From an uncultured Paracoccaceae bacterium (GTDB lineage Bacteria; Pseudomonadota; Alphaproteobacteria; Rhodobacterales; Rhodobacteraceae), in NCBI GenBank assembly GCA_947496535.1, contig CANMDE010000001.1, forward strand, positions 248,001-312,000: a stretch of DNA of 64,000 bases, written 5' to 3'. Both the position numbers and the translations under genes were made by a program. The notes below the pieces were generated by a model that was given only the letters and a program-made list of their open reading frames with translations, had not been told where the DNA came from and made no database searches. The stretch's first letter is position 1. Every line of letters starts with the position of its first letter. Below, piece by piece: positions 1 through 8,757 of the stretch.

Positions 1-500
1 CAGAGCCGGTTGACCTGCACGCGCGCTTTTTCGATTTCGGCAAAGGCAAAGGGAACGCCAGCTGTCTTGCACAGCAGCTTATGAAATTCATCATCCTGGC
101 TTTGAAATGCTGTCATGTCTCCGAAAGAGATCGCTTTGGTCTGCGCCTCGAGGCATGTTTCAAACTCAGCCAGCATCGACGGTTCCCAGTTTTCGCAGGC
201 TTGCCGCGCCACTTCGACCTCTAGCGCCATGCGGACAAAACGGGTGGTTTCCACTTCCCTGATCGAGAATTTCTTGACCACTGTCGCCTTTTGCGGCCGG
301 ATCAGAAGAAAACCCATCGTGTCCAGTTTGCTGAATGCATCGCGGACTGGCTGCCGTGATATACCAAACTGCGTTGCGATCTCCGCCTCTGACATTTTTG
401 CGCCGGGTAGCAGCCCCAGCGTGACTATTTCGTTGTAGAGGTGGTCAAAGACCATGTCGGCGCTCGTTCGGCGCTCTGATATGCTGTAGATTTGTTCCAT
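1..500 (-). CDS. GntR-family transcriptional regulator (FadR/FCD type), 3' end cut by window edge
   Basis: I translated the minus strand from an ATG at 500; the frame stays open to base 1, so about 166 residues of the N-terminal part are present and the C-terminus lies outside the window. The start reads MEQIYSISERRTSADMVFDH, followed by a winged helix-turn-helix of the GntR type (residues about 15-75, with AEIATQFGISRQPVRDAFSK as recognition helix region) and then the beginning of an all-helical effector domain of the FCD kind. Such proteins repress catabolic or transport genes and release DNA on binding a small carboxylic acid. The MFS permease gene lies 68 bp upstream on the same strand and may be co-transcribed or controlled. 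The effector cannot be guessed. Confidence 0.85.
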   Translation of the reverse strand, partial: MEQIYSISERRTSADMVFDHLYNEIVTLGLLPGAKMSEAEIATQFGISRQPVRDAFSKLDTMGFLLIRPQKATVVKKFSIREVETTRFVRMALEVEVARQACENWEPSMLAEFETCLEAQTKAISFGDMTAFQSQDDEFHKLLCKTAGVPFAFAEIEKARVQVNRL

Positions 501-568
501 AATGTCCAGTTTCCGTGGCGCAGATTCTATAGTTCAACGAGCAGTACTATTACACTATCTGTAGCCGT

Positions 569-1894
569 TTAGCTGCCAACCCTTTGGTCCGACAGCCTTA
601 TGTTTTTGCATACTAGCAGTCCAACTATCATGGCGACCAGTAAAATTATAACGGATGTAACTCGGAAAGGGTCGATCCATAGTGATACGAACCCAAGCGA
701 TAACCATGGCGTACTGCCGGTCGTTTCTGATGCCACCAATATATAACCGCCGATTGCGCTAAGCCCAGACAAGAAAACCTGGTTGGCCGCTGTGAGCAGA
801 TTATGGGCATGAAAACCGCCTGTGCCGTTCACAAAATGGGCACGATACATGGAAATTGCCATCAATTGCCCCGCCTCAAGTGTCCCGCGTAGGAAGTAGA
901 ATATGAGCAGAATAATGATCCCGATTTGCCACTGGCCTGTTCCTGCCTCAACCATGGCGAAGTCAGGTATCAGCAACAAAATTGGAAGCAGGGCGATGGA
1001 GCCCACGAAATACACTTGGAAAATGCGCTTGATTCCGTAGCGGTCAGCCGCTTTGCCCCAGATCACTTCGCTCACGATTGAGCCGGACATGCTTGCGACA
1101 ATCGTCAGCATCAGGACGTTCGCGGGCATGTGTAATGTTCCGACCAGATAAACGATCAGTATGGGCCATTGCAGGACAGAGACGACAAACGTCATCATCA
1201 ATGGTCGCCGCATCATCGGGTGATTGCGCAGGATATCCCAGAATTGCCCTTTCCCGCTGAAGTCCTTGACTGCGGGCGGGGGAGGGTGCCGCGTGACCCG
1301 CCCGTACCAGAACAGCGAATTGATCAGAAGCCCGATCACGACCAGAAGAAGTATCTGGTATTCTCCTCGACTGAGCTGATGACCAACCAGAAAGAACCCG
1401 AAGAGTGCAAAGGACATGTTTGTCCCCTGCTTCCACATCCTTAGCCTGCCCAGGAACCGCCCTCTGTCACGTTCCGTCGATACCTCGGCCACAAGGTTGA
1501 TCCACACGGCATTCTGAAAAAACTCGTTCGCAAAAACAAACAGGATCGCAATGGCAAATAGCACCGGGAGGCTTACCCATTCGGCGGGCAGAACCAGCAG
1601 CAACGTCAGGCAGATAAGCTGCAACCAGCGTGCCGCAATCGTCACCTGAATGCGTGGATGTTGCCTGATCCTGTCCAGAAACGGGTAGCGCAGTAGAATG
1701 CTGAGCGGGATGACCGAAAGGAACCATGTTATCTCAGCCTCGGACAGGTCCAGCACCTGCACCGCATAGGCCACGATGAAGTTCCCCAGTATCAGGTCCT
1801 TGGCCAGCGACCCAATCAGCGTGCCGCGCACCAGACGGGTTTGATCCATACTGTTTTCGGGCTGATCGCTGGGATGCAAGGTGCGGGTTGTCAT
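569..1894 (-). CDS. MFS-type membrane transporter
   Basis: A protein of 441 residues from the ATG at 1894, chosen because AGGA stands 6 bases before it; an in-frame ATG at 1849 is also possible, and upstream codons to 2101 lack hydrophobic or family-like sequence. About 10-12 hydrophobic segments are visible. A loop after the first segments with the pattern DRGRFLGRLRMWKQ resembles the charged cytoplasmic loop 2-3 of major facilitator permeases. The substrate is unknown. The GntR-family gene follows on the same strand, which suggests a regulator-transporter pair. The divergent flagellar operon starts 213 bp away and is probably unrelated, so this gene marks the left border of the flagellar block. 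Confidence 0.75.
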   Translation of the reverse strand: MTTRTLHPSDQPENSMDQTRLVRGTLIGSLAKDLILGNFIVAYAVQVLDLSEAEITWFLSVIPLSILLRYPFLDRIRQHPRIQVTIAARWLQLICLTLLLVLPAEWVSLPVLFAIAILFVFANEFFQNAVWINLVAEVSTERDRGRFLGRLRMWKQGTNMSFALFGFFLVGHQLSRGEYQILLLVVIGLLINSLFWYGRVTRHPPPPAVKDFSGKGQFWDILRNHPMMRRPLMMTFVVSVLQWPILIVYLVGTLHMPANVLMLTIVASMSGSIVSEVIWGKAADRYGIKRIFQVYFVGSIALLPILLLIPDFAMVEAGTGQWQIGIIILLIFYFLRGTLEAGQLMAISMYRAHFVNGTGGFHAHNLLTAANQVFLSGLSAIGGYILVASETTGSTPWLSLGFVSLWIDPFRVTSVIILLVAMIVGLLVCKNIRLSDQRVGS

Positions 1895-2107
1895 GGTGTG
1901 TCCTACGGGAATGGTAAGGCCCAGTTTCTGGTATACCAGCGAATAAATGGAATGACGATGCCACTTCATGTTCGCCCAGTTCGAAGTCATGGTCGGGGAT
2001 CGTCGCGGCCCGTACGCAATGTGATGAACGATTACGAAATGTAAACCATTGCTGCCAATAGTCCGTTTTGTTCGGAACGGATGGATTAGCACCGCATGCA
2101 AGGCAGA
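1895..2107. promoter_or_regulatory. Divergent intergenic region between MFS gene and flagellar export operon
   Basis: This 213-bp gap separates two divergent genes and must carry the promoter of the transglycosylase-flhA-fliR-flhB operon. An inverted repeat TCCGTT (2062-2067) / AACGGA (2076-2081) with an 8-base loop sits 27 bp before the chosen start of the plus-strand operon. I could not find a convincing sigma-54, sigma-28 or CtrA motif by eye. Confidence 0.35.
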
Positions 2108-2770
2108 ATGCCGCTATATCGATGCTGCCAGAGCGTAGTGGCGCTATTGGCCATACTTTGGGGCGGTTTTGCACATGCCTCTGCGCAGCAATGTGTCGAT
2201 GCGGCGCGGCGCACGGCGGATGCGTCTTCGGTTCCATTTGCGGTTCTACTGGCGATCACGCAAACCGAAACCGGGCGTGGGGCGGATGCGCAGCCTTGGC
2301 CGTGGGCCATCAATGTTGAAGGCGAGGGGCAATGGTTCGATAACGGCGCGGATGCGCTGGTGGCGGCAAAATCCTATCTGGCACGGGGGACCCGCAGTTT
2401 CGACGTTGGCTGTTTTCAGATCAATTATCATTGGCATGGGGCGCAGTTTACTTCGCTCGAGGCGATGTTTGATCCGACAACAAACGCGACCTATGCCGCC
2501 CGGTTTTTGACGGACCTGTACGCCGAGACAGGGGACTGGTCGCGGGCCGCGGGGGCGTATCATTCCAGAACACCGATCTATGCCAATCGTTATCGGGCGC
2601 GATTTGACAGGTTCTATGCGGCTGCCTTGGATAGCCTGCCGGAGCTTTATGCGGTGGATACGCCCCCACCCGCGTTACCGAGGGTCAACGATTTCCCGCT
2701 TTTGCGGACAAGCGAAGGCACCCGTGCGGTCGGATCGTTGGTCCCTTTGCCAAACGAGGGGAGTCCATGA
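2108..2770 (+). CDS. Flagellum-associated lytic transglycosylase (SLT domain)
   Basis: A 220-residue exported protein. The ATG at 2108 is preferred over the one at 2096 because AAGG precedes it and it begins a normal signal peptide (residues 1 to about 26, ending AHASA). The SLT lysozyme-like fold follows, with the catalytic glutamate E54 in TQTETGRG and the downstream GCFQINYHWHG and AAGAYHS motifs typical of this family. It would cut peptidoglycan in the periplasm so that the flagellar rod can pass. The stop overlaps the flhA start (ATGA), which ties it to the flagellar export genes. Alphaproteobacterial FlgJ lacks the muramidase domain, and the FlgJ-like gene at 17048-17341 here is also short. 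A separate enzyme such as SltF of Rhodobacter sphaeroides does this job, and this gene is probably its counterpart. Confidence 0.85.
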   Translation: MPLYRCCQSVVALLAILWGGFAHASAQQCVDAARRTADASSVPFAVLLAITQTETGRGADAQPWPWAINVEGEGQWFDNGADALVAAKSYLARGTRSFDVGCFQINYHWHGAQFTSLEAMFDPTTNATYAARFLTDLYAETGDWSRAAGAYHSRTPIYANRYRARFDRFYAAALDSLPELYAVDTPPPALPRVNDFPLLRTSEGTRAVGSLVPLPNEGSP

Positions 2771-4857
2771 CCGGATTGAGTCTGCGCAACATATTCCACC
2801 CGACGATCATGCTGGCGATCGCCCTCATGGCGGTGATTGTCATGATGATCCTGCCCATGCCCGCATGGGTCCTGGATATCGGGCTGGCCGCTTCATTCGC
2901 ACTGGCGATCCTGATCTTTACCGTGACCTTGTTCATCGACCGTCCACTGGACTTTTCGGCCTTCCCAACCGTGCTATTGGCGTCACTGATGCTGCGGCTG
3001 TCGCTGAATGTCTCGTCCACCAAGCTGATCATCGGCGAAGGACATACTGGCACGAACGCCGCCGGTGACGTGATCGAAGGCTTTGCGATGTTCGTGATGG
3101 GTGGCAACGTCCTGTTGGGGTTGGTTGTCTTTTGCGTTCTGCTGATCGTCAATTTCGTGGTGATCAATAAGGGTGCTACCCGGATGGCCGAAGTTGGTGC
3201 GCGTTTTGCCCTTGATGCCATGCCGGGCAAGCAGCTGGCGATTGACAGCGATATGTCCGCAGGGGCGATTGACCACCAAGAGGCCAAGGCGCGGCGTGAA
3301 AAAGAACAGGCCGAAACCACGTTCTTTGGTTCCCTAGATGGGGCGTCAAAATTCGTCAAAGGTGACGCGATTGCGGGGCTGCTGATCACCGCGCTGAACC
3401 TGATTGTCGGTCTGATCATCGGTGCAGCCGTGCATGGCATGCCGTTTGGGCAGGCGTTTGAAACCTATGCGATCCTTACAGTGGGTGATGGTCTGGTATC
3501 GCAAATTCCGGCGGTCGTTATTTCAATCGCGTCGGCGTTGCTGCTGGCACGGGGTGGGGCGACCGGATCCACCGATTTGGCACTGGTCGAACAGTTGGGC
3601 CGCCATCCGGCGGCTTTGGGCACGGTGGCGGTGCTGATGGCTTTGTTTGCACTGGTGCCCGGCCTACCATTCCTGCCCTTTGTGATTGGCGCGGTCGTCT
3701 TGGGTTTTTGTGCATTTCTGGGGGCGTCGGCCGCGAAAAAGGCGGCACAGGCGGCGGCTGTCAAACCTAAAGAGGAAAAGGCAGCGCCGGTGCGATCTTC
3801 CATGGGAGACATGCTGGATCTGGACGACATCCACGTCGAATTTGCGCCCGACCTCGTCGATATGGTGTTGGACCCGGGCACCGGTCTTGATGCCCGCATC
3901 GCCAATATGCGCAACCACGTTGCGACAGAGTTTGGCATCGTGCTGCCCGAGATCAGGTTGACCGATAATGCGGCGCTGCCCGCCGGGTGCTACGTGGTGA
4001 AAATTCAAGGTGTCGAGCAGGTGCGTGAAACCCTGCAACCCAACAAAATCCTTGCCCTGACTGATGGCAGTGATGATAACGCGGTGCCGGGCGAACCGGT
4101 GAATGAGCCGGTTTATGGCGCACCCGCCCGCTGGATCGGCAGCGAGCATCAGGAAACTGCTGCTATGGCTGGCATGACAACGGTACAGCCGGCGGAAGTT
4201 CTGGCGACCCATTTGCTGGAAATCGTAAAGCGTAATTTCTCTCGCCTGCTCACGTTGAAAGCGCTCCGGCGACGGCTGGACGAGATGATCAAGCTCAGCG
4301 ATCCGGCCCGATCCGAGGCGAACAGAAAGCTGCTTGACGAGTTGATCCCCGACAAGGTGCCGATTGATGTGCTGCTATCGGTCTTGCGGCTGCTGCTTGA
4401 GGAGCGGGTGTCCATCCGCAATCTGCCCCTGATCCTTGAGGCGACGGCGGAAGGGCGGCAGCTCTTCCAGCGGGTCGACGGTATTACCGAGCATGTCCGC
4501 CAGCGTCTTGGCTTTCAGCTTGTGGCAGAGATGCGCCGTCCGGACGGAACGATCCCACTGATCCAGCTTGCTCCGGAATGGGAAGACACATTCGCAACCT
4601 ACGAGATCCGGTCTGACAAAGGCAGCGGCGATGTGGCATTGCCGCCCGATAACTTTAACCAATTGGCAGACGGGATTGCCGAAAAACTGGGACAGGCCGC
4701 CGAGGCAGGCACTTATGCGGCCGTTGTTACGTCCATGCGCCGTCGCAGGTTTTTACGTACCGTTCTGGCGGCAAAGGGGATCATGAACCCGGTTTTGTCT
4801 TTCGAAGAAATAGGCATCGATGCACGCCCCGCGTTGGTCGGACTTGTTCCCCAATGA
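2767..4857 (+). CDS. flhA: Flagellar type III export protein FlhA
   Basis: A 696-residue protein of normal FlhA length. The N-terminal half (to about residue 330) has roughly eight membrane segments; the FHIPEP family signature is at residues about 136-166 (GATRMAEVGARFALDAMPG and following). A charged linker with KPKEEK leads to the large cytoplasmic domain, about residues 350-696, that forms the nonameric docking ring for chaperone-substrate complexes. FlhA uses the proton gradient to drive secretion of rod, hook and filament subunits at the base of the flagellum. It overlaps its neighbours by 4 bp on both sides, so translation is probably coupled through the whole operon. Confidence 0.97.
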   Translation: MTGLSLRNIFHPTIMLAIALMAVIVMMILPMPAWVLDIGLAASFALAILIFTVTLFIDRPLDFSAFPTVLLASLMLRLSLNVSSTKLIIGEGHTGTNAAGDVIEGFAMFVMGGNVLLGLVVFCVLLIVNFVVINKGATRMAEVGARFALDAMPGKQLAIDSDMSAGAIDHQEAKARREKEQAETTFFGSLDGASKFVKGDAIAGLLITALNLIVGLIIGAAVHGMPFGQAFETYAILTVGDGLVSQIPAVVISIASALLLARGGATGSTDLALVEQLGRHPAALGTVAVLMALFALVPGLPFLPFVIGAVVLGFCAFLGASAAKKAAQAAAVKPKEEKAAPVRSSMGDMLDLDDIHVEFAPDLVDMVLDPGTGLDARIANMRNHVATEFGIVLPEIRLTDNAALPAGCYVVKIQGVEQVRETLQPNKILALTDGSDDNAVPGEPVNEPVYGAPARWIGSEHQETAAMAGMTTVQPAEVLATHLLEIVKRNFSRLLTLKALRRRLDEMIKLSDPARSEANRKLLDELIPDKVPIDVLLSVLRLLLEERVSIRNLPLILEATAEGRQLFQRVDGITEHVRQRLGFQLVAEMRRPDGTIPLIQLAPEWEDTFATYEIRSDKGSGDVALPPDNFNQLADGIAEKLGQAAEAGTYAAVVTSMRRRRFLRTVLAAKGIMNPVLSFEEIGIDARPALVGLVPQ

Positions 4858-5636
4858 TAGAGCAACTGGTTATTCTTCTGCCCCTGTCGCAAGCCGCACT
4901 TTGGACAGGATTTGCTGTGTTTGTGCGGGTTGGCGCGATCCTGTCTGTTATGCCCGGGTTTGGTGATCAGACTGTGCCCGTGCGTGTGCGTCTGGTGCTT
5001 TCTTTCATGTTTACACTTGTGGTCGCGCCGGCGGTCGCGGACCAGATCGGCCCGATGCCCACGTCACAGATCGGGTTTACTGTGTTGCTTTTGCCAGAGG
5101 TCCTTGCCGGGCTTTTCTTTGGGATCGTCCTGCGGTTTTTCGTCTTTGCATTGCAGATCGCAGGATCGATCGCGGCACAATCAACGTCGTTGTCGCAGAT
5201 TTTTGGTGGAAGCGCAGGTGCCGATCCACAACCCGCCATCGCACACCTGTATGTGGTCGCAGGTACGGCATTGGCAGCACTCATGGGTCTGCATGTTCAG
5301 GCTGCTGCCTACATGATTTCGGGATACGCGATGGTGCCCTTTGGCACGCTTCTTGACGCGGAAACCCTGCTATCAGTTGGACTGGGCGAGGCGGGGCGCG
5401 CATTCGGGCTTGGTTTCACCTTGGCTGCCCCGTTTGTGATCGCGTCCTTGCTGTACAACGTGGTTTTGGGCGTGATCAATCGGGCGATGCCGCAATTGAT
5501 GGTGTCATTCGTAGGGGCCCCGGCCATCACCGCCGGAGGGCTCGCACTGCTACTGATTAGCGCGCCTGCGCTTCTTGGGCTTTGGATCGTTGCGTTTCAG
5601 GATTTCATGGCGTCCCCCTTTGGGCCGTGGCCATGA
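4854..5636 (+). CDS. fliR: Flagellar export gate protein FliR
   Basis: A hydrophobic protein of 260 residues with about six membrane segments, matching FliR in length and in its place between flhA and flhB. With FliP and FliQ it builds the helical export gate in the centre of the MS ring. The first residues (MIEQLVILLPLSQAALWTGF) and the conserved stretch LPEVLAGLFFGIVLRFFVFA fit the family. The start overlaps flhA (ATGATAG) and the stop overlaps flhB by 4 bp. FliQ is coded in the neighbouring minus-strand operon; FliP is not in the window. Confidence 0.95.
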   Translation: MIEQLVILLPLSQAALWTGFAVFVRVGAILSVMPGFGDQTVPVRVRLVLSFMFTLVVAPAVADQIGPMPTSQIGFTVLLLPEVLAGLFFGIVLRFFVFALQIAGSIAAQSTSLSQIFGGSAGADPQPAIAHLYVVAGTALAALMGLHVQAAAYMISGYAMVPFGTLLDAETLLSVGLGEAGRAFGLGFTLAAPFVIASLLYNVVLGVINRAMPQLMVSFVGAPAITAGGLALLLISAPALLGLWIVAFQDFMASPFGPWP

Positions 5637-6715
5637 GCGACGAAGCAGACAGCGACAAGCAGTATGAGGCCAGCCAGAAAAAGCTGGACGATGCCCGCAA
5701 GAAAGGCGAAATCGCCAAATCCACCGATTTGATGACGGCAGCGGCCTATGCGGGTTTCATCCTGGCTGGTGTCACATTGGGGGGGCAGTCGCTTCTTGAT
5801 CTGTTGGCCGCGCTCAGCATTATGCTGCGCCAGTCCGAGGATATCGCGATGCTTGTGTTTTCCGGATCACAAATGCCGATCATGGGGGGCGTCTTTGCGC
5901 AGATTGGCAAAAACACCGCGATTTGGTTCGCCTTTCCTGCCGCACTTGTGGTGTTGAGTGTTTTGGCGCAACAGGCGTTTGTGTTTGCGCCGACAAAAAT
6001 TGCCCCGAAGCTTTCCAGAATTTCACCGCTTTCGGGGATCAATAACAAGTTCGGGCGGCAGGGGCTTTTTGAGTTCCTGAAAAGCTTCACCAAACTGACG
6101 ATCTATTCCGTCATTTTAGCCATGTTTTTGAAGGCCCGGATTGAACATATCGTGGCCATGATGGCATTGCCTCCGGCTGGCATTGTGATTGCCCTGCTCG
6201 GGTTGGTGATGTCGCTCATGGGCATTGTGTTTTGCGTCGCCGCGACGCTAGGCATCATTGATTACCTATGGCAACACGCGGAGCATCAGCGCAAGAACCG
6301 GATGAGCCGCAAGGAAATGATGGACGAGTTGAAAAACTCCGACGGCGATCCCGCGATGAAACAGCAACGGCGCCAACGCGCTATCGACATCGCCATGAAC
6401 AAGATGCTGGCAGATGTACCAACTGCCGATGTCGTCATCGTAAACCCGACCCATTATGCCGTGGCACTCAAATGGGACCGCGCTGCCGGGACAGCACCGG
6501 TTTGTGTGGCCAAGGGCGTGGATGAAATTGCGGCGCAGATCCGTGAATTGGCGCATGAACACGCAGTACCCATTCATTCCGACCCGCCAACAGCGCGTGC
6601 TTTGCATGCCGGGGTCAATATCGGCGACCAGATCACACCAGAGCATTACCAGGCGGTGGCCGCAGCGATCCGTTTTGCAGAGAAGATGCGCATCAGGGCC
6701 AGGCGGCTGGGATGA
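5633..6715 (+). CDS. flhB: Flagellar export switch protein FlhB
   Basis: The product has 360 residues from the ATG at 5633, which overlaps the fliR stop (ATGA); the longer frame from 5582 would run back into fliR and adds no family sequence. FlhB has four membrane segments (about residues 35-210) and a cytoplasmic domain that cleaves itself between Asn and Pro of the NPTH motif, here at residues 271-274. Cleavage switches export from rod and hook parts to filament parts, together with the hook-length ruler FliK (17447-18700). The N-terminal KKGEIAKSTDL segment is typical. The stop overlaps the next small gene by 4 bp. Confidence 0.96.
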   Translation: MSDEADSDKQYEASQKKLDDARKKGEIAKSTDLMTAAAYAGFILAGVTLGGQSLLDLLAALSIMLRQSEDIAMLVFSGSQMPIMGGVFAQIGKNTAIWFAFPAALVVLSVLAQQAFVFAPTKIAPKLSRISPLSGINNKFGRQGLFEFLKSFTKLTIYSVILAMFLKARIEHIVAMMALPPAGIVIALLGLVMSLMGIVFCVAATLGIIDYLWQHAEHQRKNRMSRKEMMDELKNSDGDPAMKQQRRQRAIDIAMNKMLADVPTADVVIVNPTHYAVALKWDRAAGTAPVCVAKGVDEIAAQIRELAHEHAVPIHSDPPTARALHAGVNIGDQITPEHYQAVAAAIRFAEKMRIRARRLG

Positions 6716-7104
6716 GCAAAGATCGCCTGGAGGGACTTTGTGAATTGACTGCTTTGCAGATGCAGACGGCCCAAGCTGCGCTAGCGGAGGTTACGGCGCG
6801 CGAAATGGGGTTGCGTGGTCAATTGCAAATCCTGGTTGCGGACCGACGGGCGGTGGCTGAACGGACGCGTCAACCTGATGAACCAGCGTTTACGGCAGGG
6901 GCTGACTTGCGATGGCACCGATGGGTTGACCAACGCCGCGAGGTCATCAACGCCGAATTGGCCAGAGTGTTGGTGTTAAAGGAAGAAAGACTGCGTGGTT
7001 TGCGCCTTGCGTTTGGCCGCGATCAAGCCAGTGCGGAAATTTCCAAGGCTTCGGCCAGACAGCGTGGCGTTACACAAAAGCGGCGGGCGTCTTACGAATC
7101 CTGA
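6712..7104 (+). CDS. Small flagellar-operon protein of unknown family, FliJ-like in shape
   Basis: A 130-residue soluble, highly charged and mostly helical protein (many Arg, Glu, Gln, Ala; likely coiled coil over residues 5-120) with no signal peptide. It overlaps flhB by ATGA and is the last gene of the export operon. Its size, composition and place suggest a FliJ- or FliH-like accessory of the export ATPase, but no signature motif is visible, so this is inference from context. Its 3' end overlaps the 3' end of the convergent fliL gene by 13 bp (7092-7104). Confidence 0.65.
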   Translation: MSKDRLEGLCELTALQMQTAQAALAEVTAREMGLRGQLQILVADRRAVAERTRQPDEPAFTAGADLRWHRWVDQRREVINAELARVLVLKEERLRGLRLAFGRDQASAEISKASARQRGVTQKRRASYES

Positions 7105-7586
7105 CGTACAATGTCCATGATTAGGACATCCGTGATGATGTCACCCAACGCGTTCTGGGCGCTTTTTAACAAGCGGCTCCGCAGGTTCTGCATCTTGGTA
7201 CCGGTGGTGAAGTTTCCCGAAAAACCGCCCAGATTGGCATGGTCAAACATGACCTGCAGGAAACCGTCACGCAGTTTCGGTTCGACCAAAAAGATGGTTT
7301 CCCGTGTGCCTGCCAGAACTTCCAGATTCAGTGAAACCACAACGAGAGAGATAACAAGCCCGTCCTCAACCACCGGCACCACGAACTGATTATTCAGTTT
7401 CGCGTATTCGCGATCAGTTGGTGCCACTTCCGCATCAACCACTTCGGTTTCAGCTTCGACCTCTGCTGGCGCGTCCGCTTCTGCGTGGTCTGTGTCGGAT
7501 GGTTCTGGTGCTAGGAACAGACCTGCACCCGTTCCCGCACCGGTCCCGACCAGGGCCAAAATTAGCGGAAGAAGCAGTTTTTTCAT
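7092..7586 (-). CDS. fliL: FliL-family flagellar basal body-associated protein
   Basis: A 164-residue protein with an N-terminal membrane anchor (residues about 4-26), an acidic linker rich in Ala, Glu and Asp (about 30-58), then a compact periplasmic domain starting near YAKLNNQFVVPVV and ending RSRLLKSAQNALGDIITDVL. This layout is typical of FliL, which sits around the stator and affects torque. It is the last gene of the minus-strand flgBC-fliEQ-flgFGAH operon, 22 bp after flgH. The start at 7586 has AAGGA upstream. Another FliL gene may exist elsewhere with the missing MS-ring genes. Confidence 0.8.
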   Translation of the reverse strand: MKKLLLPLILALVGTGAGTGAGLFLAPEPSDTDHAEADAPAEVEAETEVVDAEVAPTDREYAKLNNQFVVPVVEDGLVISLVVVSLNLEVLAGTRETIFLVEPKLRDGFLQVMFDHANLGGFSGNFTTGTKMQNLRSRLLKSAQNALGDIITDVLIMDIVRQDS

Positions 7587-7608
7587 CGGTCCGGTCCTTT
7601 ATTGCACC

Positions 7609-8331
7609 TTAGAATGGGATTGCGGATTCAAGAATTTGCTGACCGTAGCGAGGTTGCTGAACGTCAGTAATCTGTCCGCGCCCGCCGTAAGAGATACGGG
7701 CCGACGCGATCTTGTCATAAGTGATCTCGTTCTGGCGGGTGATGTCCTCGGGGCGCACATAGCCGGTGACAAGCAGTTCCCGTAGTTCGAAATTCACGCG
7801 CACTTCCTGTTGGCCGACGATGGCCAGAACCCCGTTTGGTAGAACGTCTGTCACTGTTGCGGCAACCCGCAGGGTCAGCTGTTCGTTGCGTCGAACCGAA
7901 CCGTCACCCGATGCCGCGCTGCTTGACCCGACATCGACCAGACCCGAAGCACTCGCCCCTTCTGGCAGTCGCCGGTCAATTTTTTGCGGCAGACCGAAAA
8001 GTTGCGGCACGGTCAATTGCTGCGAAGCTGAACGGGATCTGTCACTGGTGTTGGAAAACTCTGCACTGTCGTCGATTTCAATCACGACCGTCATGATGTC
8101 GCCCCGCTGCATCGCCCGCCGGTCGCCCAGAAGTGACCCGCGTTCCCCCGTCCAAAGCGACGCGCCAGCGACCGGTGCAATTGGCCTTGTGTCTATCTGT
8201 GCGGGAAGCCCGGTGGTAATCATCGCCGCCCGTTCAATCGTGGTTTCGGGCGGTGTGAACTCTGGCGGTTTACCAATGGGCGCGGTGCTGCATCCGCCCA
8301 AAATTAGAATGCAAATCAGGTATTTGCGCAT
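7609..8331 (-). CDS. flgH: Flagellar L-ring lipoprotein FlgH
   Basis: A 240-residue outer membrane lipoprotein. The signal peptide ends in the lipobox ILGGC, with acylated Cys at residue 14-15. The FlgH core includes SLLGDRRAMQRGDIMTVVIE (about residues 68-87) and the C-terminal NGVLAIVGQQEVRVNFE and GYVRPEDI segments. It forms the L ring that acts as a bushing in the outer membrane. The P-ring protein FlgI is not in the window, so its gene must be elsewhere. FlgA, the P-ring chaperone, is encoded immediately upstream in the same operon. Confidence 0.95.
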   Translation of the reverse strand: MRKYLICILILGGCSTAPIGKPPEFTPPETTIERAAMITTGLPAQIDTRPIAPVAGASLWTGERGSLLGDRRAMQRGDIMTVVIEIDDSAEFSNTSDRSRSASQQLTVPQLFGLPQKIDRRLPEGASASGLVDVGSSSAASGDGSVRRNEQLTLRVAATVTDVLPNGVLAIVGQQEVRVNFELRELLVTGYVRPEDITRQNEITYDKIASARISYGGRGQITDVQQPRYGQQILESAIPF

Positions 8332-8340
8332 GTTTTTTCC

Positions 8341-8757
8341 TTACTGTGCGACATAAGCGGTGCCGTCTTCACCGACCTGTGCCGAGACCGTGGTGCGGGA
8401 TGCAAGGTTCATCACGCGCACGCGGTCACCTGGTCCCGCCCGTCCGAGTGCGCGCCCTTCGGTCGAGATGGACAACCCGTTTTGCAAGTAGTGAAGCGTG
8501 ATGAGCTGATTACGCTCAATGACCGCAGGTGGGCCCACGTCGCCCTGACGAATGGGCCGGCCAGCGTATAGCGCGACCCGCGCTTCCTGCCCTATGATCA
8601 ATGCCGGATCGCTAATCGCGCCTGGTATATCTACCTGTTGCACCACAAGATCATGGGGGCCGATGATTGTCTTGGCAGGCAAGGTGCGGTTGGCGACAAT
8701 CGTGTCAGCCGAGGTCACCGAGGCCATCACGATGAAAGGCAAGATCAGGGTTTTCAT
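8341..8757 (-). CDS. flgA: Flagellar P-ring assembly chaperone FlgA
   Basis: A 138-residue periplasmic protein with a short signal peptide (MKTLILPFIVMASVTSADT) and an SAF-type fold: LPAKTIIGPHDLV, GQEARVALYAGRPIRQGD and the closing ALGRAGPGDRVRVMN segment. It is much shorter than the enterobacterial FlgA of about 220 residues because it lacks the N-terminal extra domain, as is usual for short alphaproteobacterial forms. It helps FlgI form the P ring. The start overlaps the flgG stop by 4 bp (ATGA). Confidence 0.92.
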   Translation of the reverse strand: MKTLILPFIVMASVTSADTIVANRTLPAKTIIGPHDLVVQQVDIPGAISDPALIIGQEARVALYAGRPIRQGDVGPPAVIERNQLITLHYLQNGLSISTEGRALGRAGPGDRVRVMNLASRTTVSAQVGEDGTAYVAQ

